37,775 bases of DNA from Gammaproteobacteria bacterium (GCA_017577365.1 PKRJ01000034.1:1-37775), one strand, 5' to 3'; counted from the first letter of the stretch, positions 16,053-25,602 are shown. Numbers and translations: made by a program. Notes: a model not told the origin generated them from the letters alone.

Positions 16053-17162
16053 TCAGTAGCGAATGACCGTGCGGATGCTCTTCCCTTCGTGCATGAGATC
16101 GAAGGCCTTGTTGATGTCCTCGAGGCCCATCTCGTGCGTGATGAAGGGATCGATCTTGATCTCGCCGCGCATGTACTGCTCGACCATGCCCGGCAACTGG
16201 GTGCGTCCCTTCACGCCGCCGAACGCGCTGCCGCGCCACACGCGTCCCGTGACGAGCTGGAACGGCCGCGTGCAGATCTCCTGACCCGCGCCGGCGACGC
16301 CGATGATCGTCGACTCGCCCCATCCCTTGTGGCAGCACTCGAGCGCGGCGCGCATCAGCTTGACGTTGCCGACCGCCTCGAACGAGTAATCGACGCCGCC
16401 GTCGGTCATGTCGATGATGACCTCCTGGATCGGCCGGTCGTAGTCCTTCGGGTTCACGAAATCGGTCGCGCCCATCTGCCGCGCGATCTCTTCCTTCTCG
16501 GGATTGATGTCGATCGCGATAATGCGCGACGCCTTCGCCATCACCGCGCCCTGGATCACCGAAAGCCCCACGCCGCCGAGGCCGAACACCGCGACGGTCG
16601 AGCCGGGCTGCACCTTGGCGGTGTTCAGCACCGCGCCGATGCCGGTCGTGATGCCGCAGCCGAGCAGACACACCTTCTCGAGCGGCGCCTCCTTGTTGAT
16701 CTTCGCGACCGAGATCTCCGGCAGCACCGTGTATTCCGAGAACGTCGACGTTCCCATGAAGTGATGCACGCGCTTACCCTTGACGGAGAAGCGCGTCGTG
16801 CCGTCCGGCATCAGACCCTGCCCCTGCGTGACGCGGATCTTCTGGCAGAGATTCGTCTTGCCCGATTTGCAGAACTTGCACTCGCGGCACTCGGGCGTGT
16901 AGAGAGGAATCACGTGATCGCCGGGCCTCACGCTCGTCACGCCCTCGCCGACCTCCTCGACGACGCCGCCGCCCTCGTGGCCGAGAATCGCCGGGAACAC
17001 GCCTTCCGGATCGTCGCCCGACAGCGTGAAGGCATCGGTGTGGCAGACGCCCGTCGCGACGATCCGCACGAGCACCTCGCCGGCTTTCGGCCCCTCGACG
17101 TCCACCTCTTCGATGGACAACGGCTTCCCCGCTTCCCATGCAACCGCCGCTTTCGCTTTCAT
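16053..17162 (-). CDS. frmA: S-(hydroxymethyl)glutathione dehydrogenase (class III alcohol dehydrogenase)
   Basis: A 369-residue zinc enzyme that oxidises the formaldehyde-glutathione adduct to S-formylglutathione with NAD; it can also reduce S-nitrosoglutathione. Visible features are catalytic zinc ligands in GVCHTDAFTLSG and GHEGGG, the four structural-zinc cysteines in PECRECKFCKSGKTNLC, the class III segment QGLMPDGTTRFS, and the NAD loop VFGLGGVGLSVI. It closes with the family's usual IRTVIRY. GAGAGGAAG lies 7 bases before ATG 17162. No frmB-type hydrolase is adjacent, but the formate dehydrogenase operon nearby could take formate onward to CO2. Confidence 0.95.
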   Translation of the reverse strand: MKAKAAVAWEAGKPLSIEEVDVEGPKAGEVLVRIVATGVCHTDAFTLSGDDPEGVFPAILGHEGGGVVEEVGEGVTSVRPGDHVIPLYTPECRECKFCKSGKTNLCQKIRVTQGQGLMPDGTTRFSVKGKRVHHFMGTSTFSEYTVLPEISVAKINKEAPLEKVCLLGCGITTGIGAVLNTAKVQPGSTVAVFGLGGVGLSVIQGAVMAKASRIIAIDINPEKEEIARQMGATDFVNPKDYDRPIQEVIIDMTDGGVDYSFEAVGNVKLMRAALECCHKGWGESTIIGVAGAGQEICTRPFQLVTGRVWRGSAFGGVKGRTQLPGMVEQYMRGEIKIDPFITHEMGLEDINKAFDLMHEGKSIRTVIRY

Positions 17163-17204
17163 CGATCGCTTCCTCTCGGTTGACGTTGTAATTGTGGGTT
17201 AGCC

Positions 17205-17210
17205 ATTGTA
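17205..17210 (-). promoter_or_regulatory. Possible -10 box for frmA
   Basis: On the minus strand TACAAT (5 of 6 consensus positions) lies 43 bases before the frmA ATG. A GCGACA sequence 18 bases further upstream is a weak -35 candidate. This is an unusually A/T-rich spot for the region. Confidence 0.25.
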
Positions 17211-17250
17211 TGAAAGTGCCCGCTTCGCTGTCGCCCCCGCCGAATACCCC

Positions 17251-18531
17251 ATGACGCTTTATCTCGGAGTCGGTTCGAATCTCGGTGATCGCCGCGCGCA
17301 TATCGCTCGCGCGCTCGAAGCCTTGCCCGCCGCGGGGATCGACGTCGTCGCGGTCTCGCCGCTGGTCGAGACGCCGGCGCTCCTGCCCGAAGGCGCCCCG
17401 CCCGAATGGAATCGGCCGTTCCTGAACGCCGCGATCCGCTGTCGCACGTCGCTCGGTCCGGAAGCGGCGCTCGACCGACTGAAAGCGATCGAGGCCGAAG
17501 CCGGCCGCGACGCGAGCGCGCGTTGGGCGCCGCGCCCGATCGATCTCGACATCCTGCTTTGGGGCGACGAGCGGGTCCGCACCGAGCGGCTGACCGTGCC
17601 GCACCCTGGAATCGCGGAACGAAGCTTCGTGCTGACGCCGCTCGTCGCGCTCGACCCGACCCTCGTCGTGCCCGGGCTCGGCAAGACGGTGCTCGAGCTC
17701 TCGAGGGCGCTGGCCCGCCCGATCCCGCTGTGGATGGGCATCGTGAACGTCACCCCGGACTCGTTCTCGGACGGCGGCGAGGCGACGACGTGGGACGCCG
17801 TCGAGCGCAAGGTCGACGCAATGATCGAAGCCGGCGTGCAGATCCTCGACATCGGCGCGGAGTCGACCCGTCCCGGAGCGACGCCGCTATCGTCTGACGA
17901 GGAATGGGCGAGGCTCGCGCCGATCCTCGAGCGGCTCGTGGACAAGCTCGCGAAGGTGCCGCTCGCGCCGAGGATCAGTATCGATACCTATCACGCCGAC
18001 GTGGCGCGCCGAGCGCTCGATCTCGGCGCCGCGATCATCAACGACGTCGGAGGATTGACGTCGCCCGCGATGCTCGAGGTCGCGGCGGCATCGGACGCGG
18101 ACTTCGTCGCGATGCACAGCCTCACGATCCCGGCGGATCGCGCGGTCACGCTGCCTCCGGACCGCGATCCGGTCGACGAGCTCTTGCGCTGGCTCGACGA
18201 GCGGCGCGAGACCTGGCGAGCCGCGGGGATAGAAGAGAAGCGCATCGTCTTCGACCCGGGCATCGGCTTCGGAAAGAACCCGCTGCAATCGCTCGAGATC
18301 CTGCGCAACGTTCGCCGCTTCCACGGCACGGGCTTCCGCGTCCTCATCGGGCACTCACGCAAGTCGTTCATGAGCGGGCTCACGCGGCAAGACGTCGCCG
18401 AGCGCGATCTGTTCACGCTCGGCGCGTCGCTGCAGCTCTGCGCGCAGGGCGTCGAGGTGATTCGCGTGCACGATCCCGTGGCGCACATCGGCGCGTATCG
18501 CGGCTGGGCGCATCTCTTGCCGATGCGCTGA
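17251..18531 (+). CDS. folKP: Bifunctional HPPK-dihydropteroate synthase fusion
   Basis: A 426-residue fusion of two consecutive folate enzymes. Residues 1 to about 150 are 6-hydroxymethyl-dihydropterin pyrophosphokinase: LYLGVGSNLGDR at the start, and RWAPRPIDLDILLWG with Mg-binding Asp98 and Asp100. Residues about 160-426 are dihydropteroate synthase, which joins the pterin diphosphate to p-aminobenzoate: MGIVNVTPDSFSDGG at 162-176, GAESTRPGA, NDVGG, DPGIGFGKN and the final GHSRKSFMS and IRVHDP. The linker is only about 10 residues. ATG 17251 matches the HPPK N-terminus; the frame is open upstream to a TTG at 17206. Most bacteria keep folK and folP separate. It converges on pabB, which makes the other DHPS substrate. 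Confidence 0.93.
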   Translation: MTLYLGVGSNLGDRRAHIARALEALPAAGIDVVAVSPLVETPALLPEGAPPEWNRPFLNAAIRCRTSLGPEAALDRLKAIEAEAGRDASARWAPRPIDLDILLWGDERVRTERLTVPHPGIAERSFVLTPLVALDPTLVVPGLGKTVLELSRALARPIPLWMGIVNVTPDSFSDGGEATTWDAVERKVDAMIEAGVQILDIGAESTRPGATPLSSDEEWARLAPILERLVDKLAKVPLAPRISIDTYHADVARRALDLGAAIINDVGGLTSPAMLEVAAASDADFVAMHSLTIPADRAVTLPPDRDPVDELLRWLDERRETWRAAGIEEKRIVFDPGIGFGKNPLQSLEILRNVRRFHGTGFRVLIGHSRKSFMSGLTRQDVAERDLFTLGASLQLCAQGVEVIRVHDPVAHIGAYRGWAHLLPMR

Positions 18532-18544
18532 AGAGCCTCCGCGT

Positions 18545-19933
18545 TCAGGTGAACGACGGCGCGCCGAGCACCGCGAGCAGCGCGGTGGCCTTGTCGAGCC
18601 CTTCCTGGTATTCGGCTTCCGCGACGGAATCCCACACGACGCCGCCGCCGGCCCATGCGAAGAGCCGATCTGCGCGCCGGACCAGCGTGCGGATCGCGAT
18701 GTTCAGGTCCATGTCGCCGTCGAAGCCGACGTAGCCGATGCACCCGCAATAGACGCCGCGCCGCTCCGGCTCGAGCGCCTCGATGATCTCCATCGCGCGA
18801 ACCTTCGGCGCGCCCGTGATCGAGCCGCCGGGAAACGCGGCGCGCACGAGGTCGAGCGGGTGCCGGTCCGCGCGCAGGCGGCCGACGACCGTGCTCACGA
18901 GATGATGCACGTTCGCGAAGCTTTCGACATCGAACAGCTTCTCGACGGCCACGCTGCCCGCCTCGCAAACCCTGCCGAGATCGTTGCGCAGGAGATCCAC
19001 GATCATCACGTTTTCCGCACGATCCTTCGCGCTCGCGCGGAGCTCGGCCGCGAGCGCGGCGTCGCGCTCGGGATCCGCCGAGCGCGGCCGCGTGCCCTTG
19101 ATCGGCTTCGTCTCGACGCGCCGGCCCGTGACCTTGAGGAACCGCTCCGGCGACGACGACAGCACGTCGAGCTCCGGCAGGCCGAGATACGCCGAGAACG
19201 GCGCGGGACTCAGCCGCCGAAGCTGCAAGTACGCGGGCCACGACGGCCCCGTGACATCGGCGTCGAAGCGGCGCGTGAGATTCACCTGATAGCAGTCGCC
19301 GGCGCGGATATGCGCCTTGACCCGCTCGAACGCCGCGCGGTAACTCTCGGCGTCGAAGCTCGAGCGGACGCTCGAGGTCACGGCGAAACCGCCGATGGCG
19401 CGCTCCGGCGCCTCCGCCGGCGAAAGCCGCTCGACGAGGCGATCCCATTCGTAGAACGTCCGCTCGTCGCGTCCGGCGCCGACGAGCCACGCGCGCCGCT
19501 CGGCGTGGTCGACGATCACCGCCCAGTCGTAGAGGCCTATCGCGGCGTCCGGAACGCCGACGTCGTCCCGAGCGATCACCGGCAGGCGTTCGAAGCGGCG
19601 TCCGAGATCGTACGCGAAATAGCCGATCGCGCCGCCGGCGAAAGGCAGATGTCGAGGCAGCTCGACGGGGCGCGGCGACGGCGCTCCGAGCAGCCGCGCG
19701 AGCAGCGCGAGCGGATCGTCCTGCGAGCGTTCGACGCCGCGGCGCGTCCGGATCTCGGTCTCGTCGCCGCGCGTCGTGAGCGTCGCGTACGGCTCGGCCG
19801 CGAGGATATCGAACCGCCCTATCTCGCCGCCGAACCGGCCGCTGTCGAGGAAGACGTGCCACGGGCTGTCGAGCAGCGCGGCGAAGCGGCGCGAGGAATC
19901 CTCGTGGTATTCGATCTCGGTGATGCGTGGCAA
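18545..19933 (-). CDS. pabB: Aminodeoxychorismate synthase component I
   Basis: A 462-residue chorismate-using enzyme that makes 4-amino-4-deoxychorismate, the precursor of p-aminobenzoate. The C-terminal chorismate-binding domain has the PabB-specific lysine in PIKGTRPR (anthranilate synthases have PIAGT). It also has CYQVNLTRRFD, the ENVMIVDLLRNDLGR block, GGSITGAPK and YCGCIGY. The start is a TTG at 19933 with GGAGG 6 bases upstream, giving MPRITEIEY. No pabA or pabC is in the window. It follows fdhD by 43 bases on the same strand and so appears to be the last gene of the formate dehydrogenase operon. Confidence 0.93.
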   Translation of the reverse strand: MPRITEIEYHEDSSRRFAALLDSPWHVFLDSGRFGGEIGRFDILAAEPYATLTTRGDETEIRTRRGVERSQDDPLALLARLLGAPSPRPVELPRHLPFAGGAIGYFAYDLGRRFERLPVIARDDVGVPDAAIGLYDWAVIVDHAERRAWLVGAGRDERTFYEWDRLVERLSPAEAPERAIGGFAVTSSVRSSFDAESYRAAFERVKAHIRAGDCYQVNLTRRFDADVTGPSWPAYLQLRRLSPAPFSAYLGLPELDVLSSSPERFLKVTGRRVETKPIKGTRPRSADPERDAALAAELRASAKDRAENVMIVDLLRNDLGRVCEAGSVAVEKLFDVESFANVHHLVSTVVGRLRADRHPLDLVRAAFPGGSITGAPKVRAMEIIEALEPERRGVYCGCIGYVGFDGDMDLNIAIRTLVRRADRLFAWAGGGVVWDSVAEAEYQEGLDKATALLAVLGAPSFT

Positions 19934-19976
19934 GACGGCCTCCAGGCGCGTCCGGCGGCCGCGAGCGGGCGCGCCG

Positions 19977-20852
19977 TCAGAGCACTCGTTCCGGACGCGA
20001 ATAGATGTTGAATCTATCTCGCTTCAGGAAGCCGACGAGCGTGATACCGAACTCTTTCGCGAGCTCGACCGCGAGCGACGACGGCGCGCCGACTGCCGCG
20101 AGCAGCGGGCAGCCGGCCATCATCGCTTTCTGCATCAGCTCGAAGCTCGCGCGGCCGCTGACGACGATGCCGTGCTCGGCGAGCGGCAGCGCTCCGGCCA
20201 TGAATCGATTCCCGATGAGCTTGTCGAGCGCGTTGTGGCGGCCGACGTCCTCGCGCACGAGCACGATGCGCCCGTTGCGGTCGAACAGCCCGGACGCGTG
20301 CAGGCCTCCGGTCCGATCGAAGACAGCCTGCTCTCTGCGCAGCGCCTCGGGCAAGCCGGCCAACGCGTCGCGCCCGATCGTGAACGGCACGCTCGCGATG
20401 TCGTAGCGGCTCTGCACCTTCACCGCTTCGAGCGACGACTTCCCGCAGACGCCGCAGCTCGACGACGTGTAGAAGTGACGCTCGAGCCGATCGAGATCGA
20501 CCGGAACCCCTTGCGCGATCTCGACGCGCACGACGTTGACCAGCCCGTCGGCCGCCGGCGGACCGCAAGGGCCGACCGACGCGATGTCGCTCGGCGTGCG
20601 AACGATGCCCTCGGTATACAGGAACCCGACGGCGAGCTCGAGGTCCTTGCCGGGCGTGCGCATCGTAACGGAGATGCTGCGCTCCCGGTGCTCGTCGCCG
20701 ACGAAGTAGCCGAGCCGGATCTCGAGCGGCTCCTCGGTCGCGACGACGTCGTCGTCGACGCGCGCGTCCGCGTCGGCCTGCGTGTCGACGCGCCGAATCT
20801 CGAACTGCCGCATGCTGTGGCGGCGCAGGGCGTCGTCCAGATTGGCCGCCAT
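19977..20852 (-). CDS. fdhD: Formate dehydrogenase accessory sulfurtransferase FdhD
   Basis: A 291-residue protein that passes sulfur to the molybdenum cofactor of formate dehydrogenase, without which the enzyme is inactive. The catalytic pair is Cys133 and Cys136 in SSSCGVCGKSS, equivalent to the CxxC loop of E. coli FdhD. GFLYTEGI, FDRTGGLHASGLFD and VREDVGRHNALDKLIG are all family signatures. An in-frame Met14 is an alternative start. In fds operons of other bacteria the same gene is called fdsC. It lies 27 bases downstream of fdsD. Confidence 0.95.
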   Translation of the reverse strand: MAANLDDALRRHSMRQFEIRRVDTQADADARVDDDVVATEEPLEIRLGYFVGDEHRERSISVTMRTPGKDLELAVGFLYTEGIVRTPSDIASVGPCGPPAADGLVNVVRVEIAQGVPVDLDRLERHFYTSSSCGVCGKSSLEAVKVQSRYDIASVPFTIGRDALAGLPEALRREQAVFDRTGGLHASGLFDRNGRIVLVREDVGRHNALDKLIGNRFMAGALPLAEHGIVVSGRASFELMQKAMMAGCPLLAAVGAPSSLAVELAKEFGITLVGFLKRDRFNIYSRPERVL

Positions 20853-20879
20853 GTGATCCGTCTCGTGCGCGTTCCGCGG

Positions 20880-21128
20880 TCAGGCCGTGGCTTGCTGCTG
20901 CTCCTCAGCGAGCCGCGCTACGGCTTGCGCCGCGATGAACGACAGCTCGATGACCTCCTCGCCGTTGCTGCCCTGCCGATAGTGCTCGACGATCTGCCGA
21001 CGCATCGCGGGCGTCCAGAAGCGTTTGAGATGGTCGACCGTGCCGTCGATCGCCCTCTGCGGGTTCTTGCCGTCGTCGAGATTCGCTGCGATCTGGTTCG
21101 CCATTCTCACCAGCTTGTTCACGTCCAT
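20880..21128 (-). CDS. fdsD: Formate dehydrogenase delta subunit
   Basis: An 82-residue protein matching FdsD, the small subunit or assembly factor of soluble NAD-dependent formate dehydrogenase. It opens with MDVNKLVRMANQIAANL and has RAIDGTVDHLKRFWTPAMRRQI in the middle. It has no cysteines, so it binds no metal cluster itself. It follows fdsA by 19 bases. Confidence 0.93.
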   Translation of the reverse strand: MDVNKLVRMANQIAANLDDGKNPQRAIDGTVDHLKRFWTPAMRRQIVEHYRQGSNGEEVIELSFIAAQAVARLAEEQQQATA

Positions 21129-21147
21129 AGCCGATGCAACGTCTCCG

Positions 21148-24024
21148 TCAGCCGACCGCTTCCTCCGAACCCGCGCGCGCCTTGCGCAGAAACTCGAGCT
21201 GCTGCTCGGTGAACGACTGGAAGCGCTGCTGCCAGTCGGAAAGCTTCTCCACCTTGTACGCCTGCACGGCGGTGACCTTGTACTCGGGGCAGTTCGTCGC
21301 CCAGTCCGAGTTGTCCGTCGTCACGACGTTCGCGCCGGACTCCGGATGGTGGAACGTCGTGTAGACGACGCCCGGCATGACGCGCTCGGTGACCAGCGCG
21401 CGCAGCACGGTCTCGCCGGCGCGGCTCTTAAGGCCGACCCAGTCGCCGGTCTGGATGCCGCGCTGCTCCGCGTCGTGCGGATGAATCTCGAGCACGTCCT
21501 CGCTGTGCCACGCGACGTTCGCGGTGCGCCGCGTCTGCGCGCCGACGTTGTACTGGCTCAAGATTCGGCCCGTCGTCAGCAGCAGCGGGTACTTCGAGTT
21601 CGTACGCTCGTCCGTCGGCACGTACGGCGTCACGCGGAACAGGCCCTTGCCGCGCACGAACTCCTCGACGTGCATCGTCGGCGTGCCTTGCGGCGCCTTC
21701 TCGTTGCACGGCCACTGGATGCTGCCGAGCTCATCGAGCTTCTCGTAGCTCACGCCGGCGAAGGTCGGCGTGAGCCGCGCGATCTCTTCCATGATCTCGC
21801 GCGGGTGCGAGTAGCTCATCGGGTAGCCCATCGCGTTCGCCAAGAGCTGCGTGACTTCCCAGTCCTCGTAGCCCGCGAGCGGCTTCATGACCTTGCGCAC
21901 GCGCGAGATGCGCCGTTCGGCGTTCGTGAACGTGCCGTTCTTCTCCAGGAACGACGAGCCCGGCAGGAAGACGTGGGCGAATTTCGCCGTCTCGTTCAGG
22001 AAAAGATCCTGCACGACCATGCACTCGAGCGACGACAACGCCTTCGCGACGTGGTTCAAGTCCGGATCCGACTGCGCGACGTCCTCGCCTTGCACGTACA
22101 AGCCCTTGAACGTGCCCGCGATCGCCGCGTCGAACATGTTGGGGATGCGGAGCCCCGGCTCGGGATCGATCGTCACGTTCCAATCCTGCTCGAAGAGCTT
22201 GCGCACGTTCGGATCGGAGACGTGCCGGTAACCCGGCAGCTCGTGCGGGAACGAGCCCATGTCGCACGAGCCCTGCACGTTGTTCTGCCCCCGGAGCGGG
22301 TTCACGCCGACGCCCTCGCGGCCGAGATTGCCGGTGCACATCGCGAGGTTCGCGATCGCCATGACCGCGGTCGAGCCCTGGCTGTGCTCCGACACGCCGA
22401 GGCCGTAGTAGATCGCCGCGTTCGGCGCCGACGCGTAGAGCCGCGCGGCGCCGCGAATCGTCTCCGCGGGAACGCCGGACTCCTTCTCGACGGCCTCCGG
22501 CGAGTTCCGCTCCTCGAGGATGAACGCGCGCCAATCCTCGTACGCGTCGCGCTCGCAGCGGGCCGCGATGAACTCCTTGTCCTCGAGCCCTTCGGAGATG
22601 ATCACGTGCGCCATCGCGTTCAGCACGGCGACGTTCGTGCCGGGACGAAGCGCGAGGTGGTAATCGGCCTCGATGTGCGGCGAGCGCACGAGATCCGTCG
22701 CGCGCGGATCGACGACGATCAGCTTCGCGCCCTGACGCACGCGCCGCTTCAGCTGGCTCGCGAAGACAGGGTGCGCGTCCGGCGGGTTCGCGCCGATCAC
22801 CATGATCACGTCGGCCTTCATCACCGAGTCGAACGCCTGCGTGCCGGCCGACTCGCCGAGCGTCGTCTTGAGCCCGTAGCCGGTCGGCGAATGGCAGACG
22901 CGCGCGCAGGTATCGACGTTGTTGTTGCCGAACGCCGCGCGCACGAGCTTCTGCACGAGATAGGTCTCCTCGTTCGTGCAGCGCGACGACGTGATGCCGC
23001 CGATCGCGTGCCGCCCGTACTTCGCCTGGATCTCCTTGAACTTCTTCGCGGTGAACGAGATCGCCTCCTCCCACGACACCTCTTTCCACGGCTCGTGGAT
23101 GGAGTTGCGGATCATCGGCTTCGTGATGCGGTCCTTGTGCGTCGCGTAGCCGAACGCGAAGCGGCCCTTCACGCACGAGTGGCCGTGGTTCGCGTGACCG
23201 TCCTTGTTCGGGACCATCTTCACGACCTGCTCGCCTTTCATCTCGGCGCGGAACGAGCAGCCGACGCCGCAGTAAGCGCAGGTCGTGACCACGTAATGCT
23301 CGGGCTGGCCGAGCTCGATCAGCGACTTCTCGGTCAGCGTCGCGGTCGGGCACGCCTGGACGCAGGCGCCGCACGACACGCATTCGGAATCGAGGAACGG
23401 CTGGTTCTGGCTCGCGGCGACCTTCGACGCGAAGCCGCGGCCGTCGATCGTGAGCGCGAACGTGCCCTGGATCTCCTCGCACGCGCGAACGCAGCGCGAG
23501 CACACGATGCACTTCGTCGGATCGAACGTGAAGTACGGATTGCTTTCGTCCTTCTTCGCGCCGAAATGATTCGCGCCGTCGTAGCCGTAGCGCACCTCGC
23601 GCAAGCCGACCGCGCCCGCCATGTCCTGCAGCTCGCAGTCGCCGTTCGTCGGGCACGTGAGACAGTCGAGCGGATGATCGGAGATGTAGAGCTCCATCAC
23701 GTTGCGGCGCACGTCCGCGAGTCGCTTCGACTGCGTCGTGACGACCATGCCCTCGCGGACCTCGGTCGTGCACGAGGCCGGCAGGCCCTTCGCGCCCTGG
23801 ATCTCGACGAGACACAGACGGCACGAGCCGAACGGCTCGAGGCTGTCGGTCGCGCAGAGCTTCGGGATATTGATGCCGGCCTCGGCCGCGGCGCGCAGCA
23901 CCGTCGTGCCTTCGGGCACGGTCACGGTTACGCTGTCGATCGTCAACGTGACTTGACGCTGCGATTCACGCTTGGGCGTGCCGAAATCTCGGGCCCGCCG
24001 GTACGGCTGGAATGCTGCACTCAT
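21148..24024 (-). CDS. fdsA: NAD-dependent formate dehydrogenase alpha subunit (molybdenum, iron-sulfur)
   Basis: A 958-residue catalytic subunit that oxidises formate to CO2 at a bis-MGD molybdenum centre. All cluster ligands are visible: [2Fe-2S] Cys57/68/71/85; a NuoG-like His117/Cys121/124/130 cluster; two ferredoxin-type sets at Cys172/175/178/182 and Cys215/218/221/225; and the [4Fe-4S] Cys249/252/256/284 beside the active site. The molybdenum ligand is Cys377 followed by His378 (ARVCHSPTGYGL), so this is a cysteine rather than a selenocysteine enzyme. ATG 24024 has GGGAGAGG about 5 bases upstream and overlaps the fdsB stop as ATGA; the longer upstream frame is noise. Confidence 0.97.
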   Translation of the reverse strand: MSAAFQPYRRARDFGTPKRESQRQVTLTIDSVTVTVPEGTTVLRAAAEAGINIPKLCATDSLEPFGSCRLCLVEIQGAKGLPASCTTEVREGMVVTTQSKRLADVRRNVMELYISDHPLDCLTCPTNGDCELQDMAGAVGLREVRYGYDGANHFGAKKDESNPYFTFDPTKCIVCSRCVRACEEIQGTFALTIDGRGFASKVAASQNQPFLDSECVSCGACVQACPTATLTEKSLIELGQPEHYVVTTCAYCGVGCSFRAEMKGEQVVKMVPNKDGHANHGHSCVKGRFAFGYATHKDRITKPMIRNSIHEPWKEVSWEEAISFTAKKFKEIQAKYGRHAIGGITSSRCTNEETYLVQKLVRAAFGNNNVDTCARVCHSPTGYGLKTTLGESAGTQAFDSVMKADVIMVIGANPPDAHPVFASQLKRRVRQGAKLIVVDPRATDLVRSPHIEADYHLALRPGTNVAVLNAMAHVIISEGLEDKEFIAARCERDAYEDWRAFILEERNSPEAVEKESGVPAETIRGAARLYASAPNAAIYYGLGVSEHSQGSTAVMAIANLAMCTGNLGREGVGVNPLRGQNNVQGSCDMGSFPHELPGYRHVSDPNVRKLFEQDWNVTIDPEPGLRIPNMFDAAIAGTFKGLYVQGEDVAQSDPDLNHVAKALSSLECMVVQDLFLNETAKFAHVFLPGSSFLEKNGTFTNAERRISRVRKVMKPLAGYEDWEVTQLLANAMGYPMSYSHPREIMEEIARLTPTFAGVSYEKLDELGSIQWPCNEKAPQGTPTMHVEEFVRGKGLFRVTPYVPTDERTNSKYPLLLTTGRILSQYNVGAQTRRTANVAWHSEDVLEIHPHDAEQRGIQTGDWVGLKSRAGETVLRALVTERVMPGVVYTTFHHPESGANVVTTDNSDWATNCPEYKVTAVQAYKVEKLSDWQQRFQSFTEQQLEFLRKARAGSEEAVG

Positions 24025-25598
24025 GCTACCTCTCCCACGGCGCGCTGCTTGGGACCGCGCGCACTCAATGCCTCGGGGAAGTGGTCCAGGATGCTCATCA
24101 CGGGATACGGCGCCATGCCGCCGAGGGCACACAGCGAGCCCGCGACCATCGTGTCGCATAGCTCACGCAGCAGCGTGAGATTCGCCTCTTCGTTGACGCC
24201 GGCGAGAATGCGATCGATGACCTCGACGCCGCGCACTGCGCCGATGCGGCACGGCGTGCACTTACCGCACGACTCGATCGCGCAGAACTCCATCGCGAAG
24301 CGCGCCTGCTGCCCGAGATCGACCGTATCGTCGAAGACGACGACGCCGCCGTGGCCGATCATCGCGCCGAACGCGGCGAAAGCCTCGTAATCGAGCGGCG
24401 TGTCGAACTTCGACGGATGGATGTACGCGCCGAGCGGGCCGCCGACTTGGACCGTGCGGATCGGCCTGCCCGTCGCCGTGCCGCCGCCGAACTCCTCGAG
24501 CAGCTCGCGCAGAGTGTGACCGAACGCGATCTCCACGAGGCCGCCGCGCTTCACGTTTCCGGCGAGCTGCACGGTGAGCGTGCCTCGCGAGCGCCCGACG
24601 CCGAAGTCCTTGTAGAACTCCGCACCCTTGTCGAGGATGATCGGCACGGTCGCGAGCGAGATCACGTTGTTGACGACCGTCGGCTTGCCGAACAGGCCCT
24701 TGATCGCCGGCAGCGGCGGACGGAAGCGCACCATGCCGCGCTTGCCTTCGAGGCTCTCGAGCAGCGCCGTCTCCTCGCCGCAGATGTACGCCCCGGCCGC
24801 CTCGCGCACCTCGAGGTGGAACGCGCGCCCGCTGCCCAGGACATTCGCGCCGAGACAACCCGCGGCCTCGGCACGCGCGATCGCCTCGCGCATCGTGCGG
24901 ATCGCCTGCGGGTATTCCGCGCGAATGTAGACGTAGCCCATCGTCGCGCCGACCGCGAGCCCGGCGATCGTCATGCCTTCGATCAGCACGTACGGATCGC
25001 ATTCCATGATCATGCGATCGGCGAACGTGCCGGAATCGCCCTCGTCCGCGTTGCAGACGACGTACTTCTGGTCGGCCTGCGTATCGAGGACCGTCTTCCA
25101 CTTGATGCCGGTCGGGAACGCCGCGCCGCCGCGCCCGCGCAGACCCGACTCCGTCACGATCTCGACGATCTTCGCGCCGTCGAGCTTCACGGCGTTCTCG
25201 AGCCCGCGGAAACCGCCGTGCGCACGATAATCGTCGATCGACAACGGATCGATCAGGCCGACGCGAGCGAAAGTCAGCCGGTTCTGCTTCGCGAGATACG
25301 GGATCGCGTCCGTCTCGCCGAGCGCGAGCGGATGCGCGCCGCCTTCGTGGAAATTCTCGTCGAAGAGCCCCGCCACGTCGGCCGCGCTCACCGGCCCGTA
25401 GGCGAGCCGGCGCCCGCCGACCTCGACCTCCACGAGCGGCTCGAGCCAATGGAGCCCGCGCGAGCCGTTCCTCACGATCTCGATCTCGACGCCGCGGCGC
25501 GCGGCCTCGTCGGCGATGGCCGCCGCGACCCGATCCGCGCCGACGGAGCGCGCCGTCGTATCGGACGGGACGTAGATTCTGGTGCGCTTGCTCGCCAT
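24021..25598 (-). CDS. fdsB: NAD-dependent formate dehydrogenase beta subunit (FMN, NAD-binding)
   Basis: A 525-residue diaphorase subunit that passes electrons from FdsA to NAD. An N-terminal thioredoxin-like domain (about 1-80) precedes a NuoF-like domain with GRGGAAFPTGIKWK from residue 155, the FMN segment CNADEGDSGTFADR, and ICGEETALLESLEG. A C-terminal [4Fe-4S] set lies in CGKCTPCRIG. It is 4 bases downstream of fdsG and overlaps fdsA by 4 bases, so the three subunits are translationally coupled. Confidence 0.96.
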   Translation of the reverse strand: MASKRTRIYVPSDTTARSVGADRVAAAIADEAARRGVEIEIVRNGSRGLHWLEPLVEVEVGGRRLAYGPVSAADVAGLFDENFHEGGAHPLALGETDAIPYLAKQNRLTFARVGLIDPLSIDDYRAHGGFRGLENAVKLDGAKIVEIVTESGLRGRGGAAFPTGIKWKTVLDTQADQKYVVCNADEGDSGTFADRMIMECDPYVLIEGMTIAGLAVGATMGYVYIRAEYPQAIRTMREAIARAEAAGCLGANVLGSGRAFHLEVREAAGAYICGEETALLESLEGKRGMVRFRPPLPAIKGLFGKPTVVNNVISLATVPIILDKGAEFYKDFGVGRSRGTLTVQLAGNVKRGGLVEIAFGHTLRELLEEFGGGTATGRPIRTVQVGGPLGAYIHPSKFDTPLDYEAFAAFGAMIGHGGVVVFDDTVDLGQQARFAMEFCAIESCGKCTPCRIGAVRGVEVIDRILAGVNEEANLTLLRELCDTMVAGSLCALGGMAPYPVMSILDHFPEALSARGPKQRAVGEVA

Positions 25599-25602
25599 GA
25601 CC

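Noticed and set aside
13731..17183. A 1150-codon plus-strand open frame across the TonB receptor and frmA
   Set aside because: It is very Arg/Ala/Asp-rich, crosses two well-recognised genes in other frames and matches no protein family. Long spurious frames are expected in DNA this GC-rich.
23890..24200. Possible selenocysteine (in-frame TGA) in formate dehydrogenase
   Set aside because: The frame of fdsA is open throughout and the molybdenum ligand position is a Cys codon (Cys377); no readthrough is needed.
21025..24390. A 1121-codon plus-strand open frame opposite fdsA
   Set aside because: It is antisense to a gene with every cluster ligand in place, and its composition (Arg/Ala/Leu/His) is that of a GC-skewed shadow frame.
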